From an uncultured Chlorobiota bacterium (GTDB lineage Bacteria; Bacteroidota; Ignavibacteria; UBA10030; UBA6906), in NCBI GenBank assembly GCA_900696645.1, contig CAADGV010000021.1, forward strand, positions 124,001-188,000: a stretch of 64,000 nucleotides of DNA, in the 5' to 3' direction. A program made the position numbers and the translations under genes. The notes under the pieces were generated by a model. That model ran no database searches, had not been told where the DNA came from, and was given only the letters and a program-made list of their open reading frames with translations. Shown here one piece after another: positions 60,890 through 64,000 of the stretch (the stretch's first letter is position 1; the number at the start of each line of letters is the position of its first letter).

Positions 60890-63800
60890 CTACTTGAGGA
60901 GGATCATCTTCTTCAGACTTGTGAAGTTCTGATCTCCCGCCGTTGATGTTGCTTCCATCCGGTAGAAGTAGATGCCGCTGCTCACCTTGCTTCCCGCCTT
61001 GTTCGTTCCATCCCACGTTGCGAGGAAGTACCCCGCATTCCTGACCTCGTCGGCAATCGTAATGATTTCCTGTCCGAGCAGGTTGTAGATGGTCAACTTC
61101 ACCCTGCTTTCCGTCGGTAGTCCGAACTTGATGGTTGTTGCCGGATTGAACGGGTTGGGATAGTTCTGCGTTAATGTGTATTCTTCCGGAACTCCCAATC
61201 CGGCTTCCGTCACTCCGGTCGACCCGGTCACGAGTAGGCGGACCGGCACGCGAAGCGTATCTGCCAGCGACGAATTTGTGGCTACAACCGAAATTTCGCC
61301 AAAGTAATTGCCGGGGTGGTTGCTAATCGATGTGTCCGTCGCATCAAAGTACGCTGTCATGAGTACCGAGTCTCCCACCGCCACCGAGCCTTGGATCGGC
61401 TCAAGGGAGAGCCATGTTCCGCCGGAGATGTCGATGCCGCAGTGTGCCATCAGGTTGGAGGTGTTTGCAAACGGCAGAGGGCAGCTTGCGCCGACGAGAG
61501 ATGCCAGTCTTCTCACACCTGAAATGCCGGTATGATATGTCGAAATTCCGGTGCCAACTCTCGCGCATTGATTGATGTCTATAACCAGACTCTGCGTCGG
61601 GTCGTACGCAAACGGGATATCGAGATCAATACTCAGCCAGTCGCCAATTGCGGCTACCGAGAGGGAATCCGTTGCCCGGGAATAGACGGTTTGCATCGGC
61701 CCCGCGTACCAGTCGGTCGATGGCAACTCGGTAAGTGTTGTTTGCCCCATCTTGATCTCTAATTGAGAGAACACACCGGAACCGACCGTGGAAATCCTGA
61801 AGTGAAGTCTTGTGATTCTGCCTTGCGGAGCCGGTGTTGGCTGAGAGAAATCTCCCGGCAGGTAGATCCATTGAATACGCTTTCCTGCAGTTACATTGAA
61901 CGGAAATGTATTGCCTGCACCGCCGGTGTTGAAGTTGTAATGCATCGGAATGGCTGCTACTCCGTTTCCTCTCGACAAATCTTCCGGGGTCGAGGGATCG
62001 TACCCGTCCGTTATCGGATCGGGGCTGCCTGATGCGACTGCGTTGGCGGGTTTGACCGTGACCGGAACGGTAATCGGCTGCGACTTTTCACCGCCGGGTC
62101 TTTGCGGGAACATCCTGACAAGCGCTCTGAACTCGCCGTTGCCGGTGCCCGCGTTTCGCATGTAGAATTGGATCGAGTCGCGATTTCCGCCCTGAAGGGT
62201 TCTTGTCAGCGAGTCGGCACGTACGCGGAATGCTGGCGCGCCAAGGCTGGATGCATACAGTTGTACCGACGGAGCAGCCGGATCATTCGACACAAAATTC
62301 ATCGTGCCTGTGTGTGGCGCTCCGGGTGCAGGGGCGGTAAATGTGACATGTACTGTTTGTGAATCAAGTGACGCCAGCGTGAAACTCGTCGGGCTTGCCG
62401 AGAAGTTCGCGTTGCTCATTGTAATGTTGGTGACCGTCAATGTTGCGCCGCCGATGTTTCGCACAAGAAGGGCGCGTGACCTGCTCGAATCAATCTGTAC
62501 GGCTCCGAAGTTCAACGAATCCTTGTTAACAGCGAGGCGTGCGCCTGCGGGTGGTATGACGAATAACCGTGACGGTACTCTCAACGTATCAGCCAAGGCG
62601 GAATTGGTTGCGATAACGTCGAGTCTGCCAAAATAATTGCCCGGATTGCCGTAAATGGACTCTTCCGTTGCATCGAAGTATGCCTTCATCGTTATCGAGT
62701 CGTTGATGGCAACTGTTCCTGTAGTCGGAGCAACCGAGAACCAGTTGCCGGTGCCAACCTCGGTGTTCCACGTCGATGCAATCTCAACATCAGAGAGTGC
62801 CCTGCTGTACATGCGGAATTCATCCATCAGCCCGCCTGCGGGAATACCGGTGGAGGTAGAATATGCCCCGACTCTGAATGGGGCTGTTCCGTTCAGATTC
62901 AGCGCGCTTTGTGCAACAGTGGTAACAAGCACGCCGTTTCTGTACGCTTTGATATTGGGGCCGCTGGCGTCATAGACGAAGTGAACGACAGTGGGGCCCG
63001 GCGCCACTCCCGGAAGGTCAACATTTGTGATTCCCGTGCCGCGCAGTGTTACAACTCCGGCACCTGCCGCGCCTCCAAGGAAACACCGGAAGCTTGAAGC
63101 CGTGTTATCTCCCCACAAATAAAAGAGTGAAGTATTGTTGGGGAGATTGTTCAGCCACATGCTGATCGTCCAACTTCCATTGCCGAGCGCTGTGTTCCAC
63201 CCGGTGTTGACGAAGTTGTTTGTGGCTCCGGTTCCAATCAATGCGCTGCCGAATTGTCCTGTCCCTCCCATCGTTTGTCCGGTAATCGGAGCCGGGTTGG
63301 TTCCGACTCCCGGAACTGCGTGATTTTGGGTCGACGTCCCGCCAGCTTCATCGAACTTGTAGTACAGCAATTCAGGAAATTGCGCCATGATTGTTGATTC
63401 GCCGCCGGAGAAGCCATCGATTGTCAATGGGATTTCGACGGGTTGACCTTCCGCTCCGGTGGGACCCGTTCGAGGGAACATGATTGCTCGCGCGGAGAAG
63501 TTCCCGGATGTTGTTCCGACGTTTCTCATTCTGAAAGTGACGGAATCGCGCGTACCGCCTTCAAGCGTTCTGGTGAGCGAATCGACGCTGGCCGTGAAGT
63601 GCGGAACACCGATGGCTGTACCGTCAAGGATGACATCCTTGCGTGGTGTGTAGATGGAATTGCTCAGCACTATGACGCGTCCGGTGTCACTTCCCTCAGC
63701 CGTCGGCGTGTAGGTGACGTAAATCTTGACCGAATCTTGCGCCGGAATCACCACGTTCGTCGGGGAAACCGCAAAGTCGGGATTGGTTGTGGTGAGTGAG

Positions 63801-64000
63801 CTTAATGTTAACGGTGTTGCAAACTGATTCCGCGCCGTCAGACTGTCACGCTTTGTGCCCGGTACCGGCGTGGGGGGGAAGGAGATGCTTGCTTTTGTGA
63901 GAACAAGATCCAGCGGCCGCAACCCGAAGTTCCGCGTCAGCGTGTCGTTGCGCGTGATGGTGACGGCAAGTGTCGTATCGAGGAAACCAAATCTCCGTGC
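60890..64000 (-). CDS. Large secreted adhesin-like protein with LamG-like domain and type IX sorting tail (5' end outside window)
   Basis: About 1,036 residues visible; the frame remains open at the right edge, so the N-terminus and start are missing. Repeating beta-sandwich modules of the choice-of-anchor/ASH-like kind include SFPPTPVPGTKRDSLTARN and the repeated RDSVTFRMRNVGT-type segments. A concanavalin/LamG-like domain spans VTLRGTGITNVDLP to GLMDEFRMYSRALSD. The last 85 residues are a type IX secretion sorting domain: YTLTQNYPNPFNPATTIKF, LLGQEI and SGIYFYRM. It is predicted to be exported and anchored or released by T9SS. Target glycan or partner is unknown. Confidence 0.9.
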   Translation of the reverse strand, partial: ARRFGFLDTTLAVTITRNDTLTRNFGLRPLDLVLTKASISFPPTPVPGTKRDSLTARNQFATPLTLSSLTTTNPDFAVSPTNVVIPAQDSVKIYVTYTPTAEGSDTGRVIVLSNSIYTPRKDVILDGTAIGVPHFTASVDSLTRTLEGGTRDSVTFRMRNVGTTSGNFSARAIMFPRTGPTGAEGQPVEIPLTIDGFSGGESTIMAQFPELLYYKFDEAGGTSTQNHAVPGVGTNPAPITGQTMGGTGQFGSALIGTGATNNFVNTGWNTALGNGSWTISMWLNNLPNNTSLFYLWGDNTASSFRCFLGGAAGAGVVTLRGTGITNVDLPGVAPGPTVVHFVYDASGPNIKAYRNGVLVTTVAQSALNLNGTAPFRVGAYSTSTGIPAGGLMDEFRMYSRALSDVEIASTWNTEVGTGNWFSVAPTTGTVAINDSITMKAYFDATEESIYGNPGNYFGRLDVIATNSALADTLRVPSRLFVIPPAGARLAVNKDSLNFGAVQIDSSRSRALLVRNIGGATLTVTNITMSNANFSASPTSFTLASLDSQTVHVTFTAPAPGAPHTGTMNFVSNDPAAPSVQLYASSLGAPAFRVRADSLTRTLQGGNRDSIQFYMRNAGTGNGEFRALVRMFPQRPGGEKSQPITVPVTVKPANAVASGSPDPITDGYDPSTPEDLSRGNGVAAIPMHYNFNTGGAGNTFPFNVTAGKRIQWIYLPGDFSQPTPAPQGRITRLHFRISTVGSGVFSQLEIKMGQTTLTELPSTDWYAGPMQTVYSRATDSLSVAAIGDWLSIDLDIPFAYDPTQSLVIDINQCARVGTGISTYHTGISGVRRLASLVGASCPLPFANTSNLMAHCGIDISGGTWLSLEPIQGSVAVGDSVLMTAYFDATDTSISNHPGNYFGEISVVATNSSLADTLRVPVRLLVTGSTGVTEAGLGVPEEYTLTQNYPNPFNPATTIKFGLPTESRVKLTIYNLLGQEIITIADEVRNAGYFLATWDGTNKAGSKVSSGIYFYRMEATSTAGDQNFTSLKKMILLK

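Noticed and set aside
1-64000. tRNA, rRNA, CRISPR arrays, insertion sequences, phage genes or 4.5S RNA
   Set aside because: Gaps were read for TPsiC-like boxes, direct-repeat spacers, transposase motifs and long terminal repeats; none convincing. Structured RNAs need a covariance-model search to exclude.

Overview
The window is a compact bacterial chromosome segment of about 52% G+C by eye, about 55 genes, with no rRNA, tRNA, CRISPR array or insertion sequence that I could find. Several features point to the FCB superphylum, most likely an Ignavibacteria/Chlorobi-like Bacteroidota. A secreted protein at the right edge ends in a type IX secretion sorting domain with the YPNPFNP signature, and there is a PorV/PorQ-family outer-membrane protein. 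There are also an N-terminally membrane-embedded AraC regulator, many beta-barrels ending in aromatic residues, and a DUF4159/DUF4175 pair. This placement is inference. Shine-Dalgarno sites are common, unlike in many Bacteroidia.

Layout. 1-4335 (minus): a tightly overlapping miaB - SPOR protein - sigma-54 activator - lptE operon running into a family 2 glycosyltransferase cut by the window edge. 4583-7669 (plus): a membrane AraC regulator, a lipoprotein alpha/beta hydrolase, a beta-barrel and a possible 31-residue membrane peptide. 7851-11542 (plus): phosphate acetyltransferase, two tandem lipoprotein expansins and a lipoprotein of unknown function. 11549-21676 (minus): two metal modules, a zinc uptake operon (barrel, znuA, znuC, znuB) and a czcCBA-type efflux operon. 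Each is headed by a small secreted Cys/His protein whose predicted promoter almost touches the start codon. A fragment resembling an outer-membrane receptor C-terminus lies between them.

21948-25711 (plus): an S9 oligopeptidase, a DUF454 membrane protein and the ATPase YchF. 25797-29636 (minus): the classic ffh-rpsP-khpA-rimM-trmD-rplS translation operon. 29850-38350 (plus): a 1,253-residue TPR/transglutaminase exoprotein, a broken PIN toxin with an intact antitoxin, then DUF4159 and a Gln/Met-rich coiled-coil DUF4175 membrane protein. 38595-47478 (plus): an M14 carboxypeptidase, an ECF sigma factor with a zinc anti-sigma factor, UspA, Lon, DnaX and the PorV-like barrel.

47554-54050 (minus): a secreted protein, a FecR-domain protein, an 815-residue-class outer-membrane protein and a CHASE2 class III adenylate cyclase, with a strong terminator inside the cluster. 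54217-56706 (minus): rseP and dxr. 56939-60802 (plus): a TPR protein, a secreted protein of the kind often labelled 'asparagine synthetase B', and a small barrel. 60890-64000 (minus): a large type IX-secreted adhesin-like protein, open at the right edge.

The most promising places for new biology are five. They are the FecR/barrel/CHASE2-cyclase cluster, the tandem anchored expansins, the two metal operons with near-leaderless small proteins, the dnaX A9 slippage site, and the terminator-like hairpin directly after the lon promoter.
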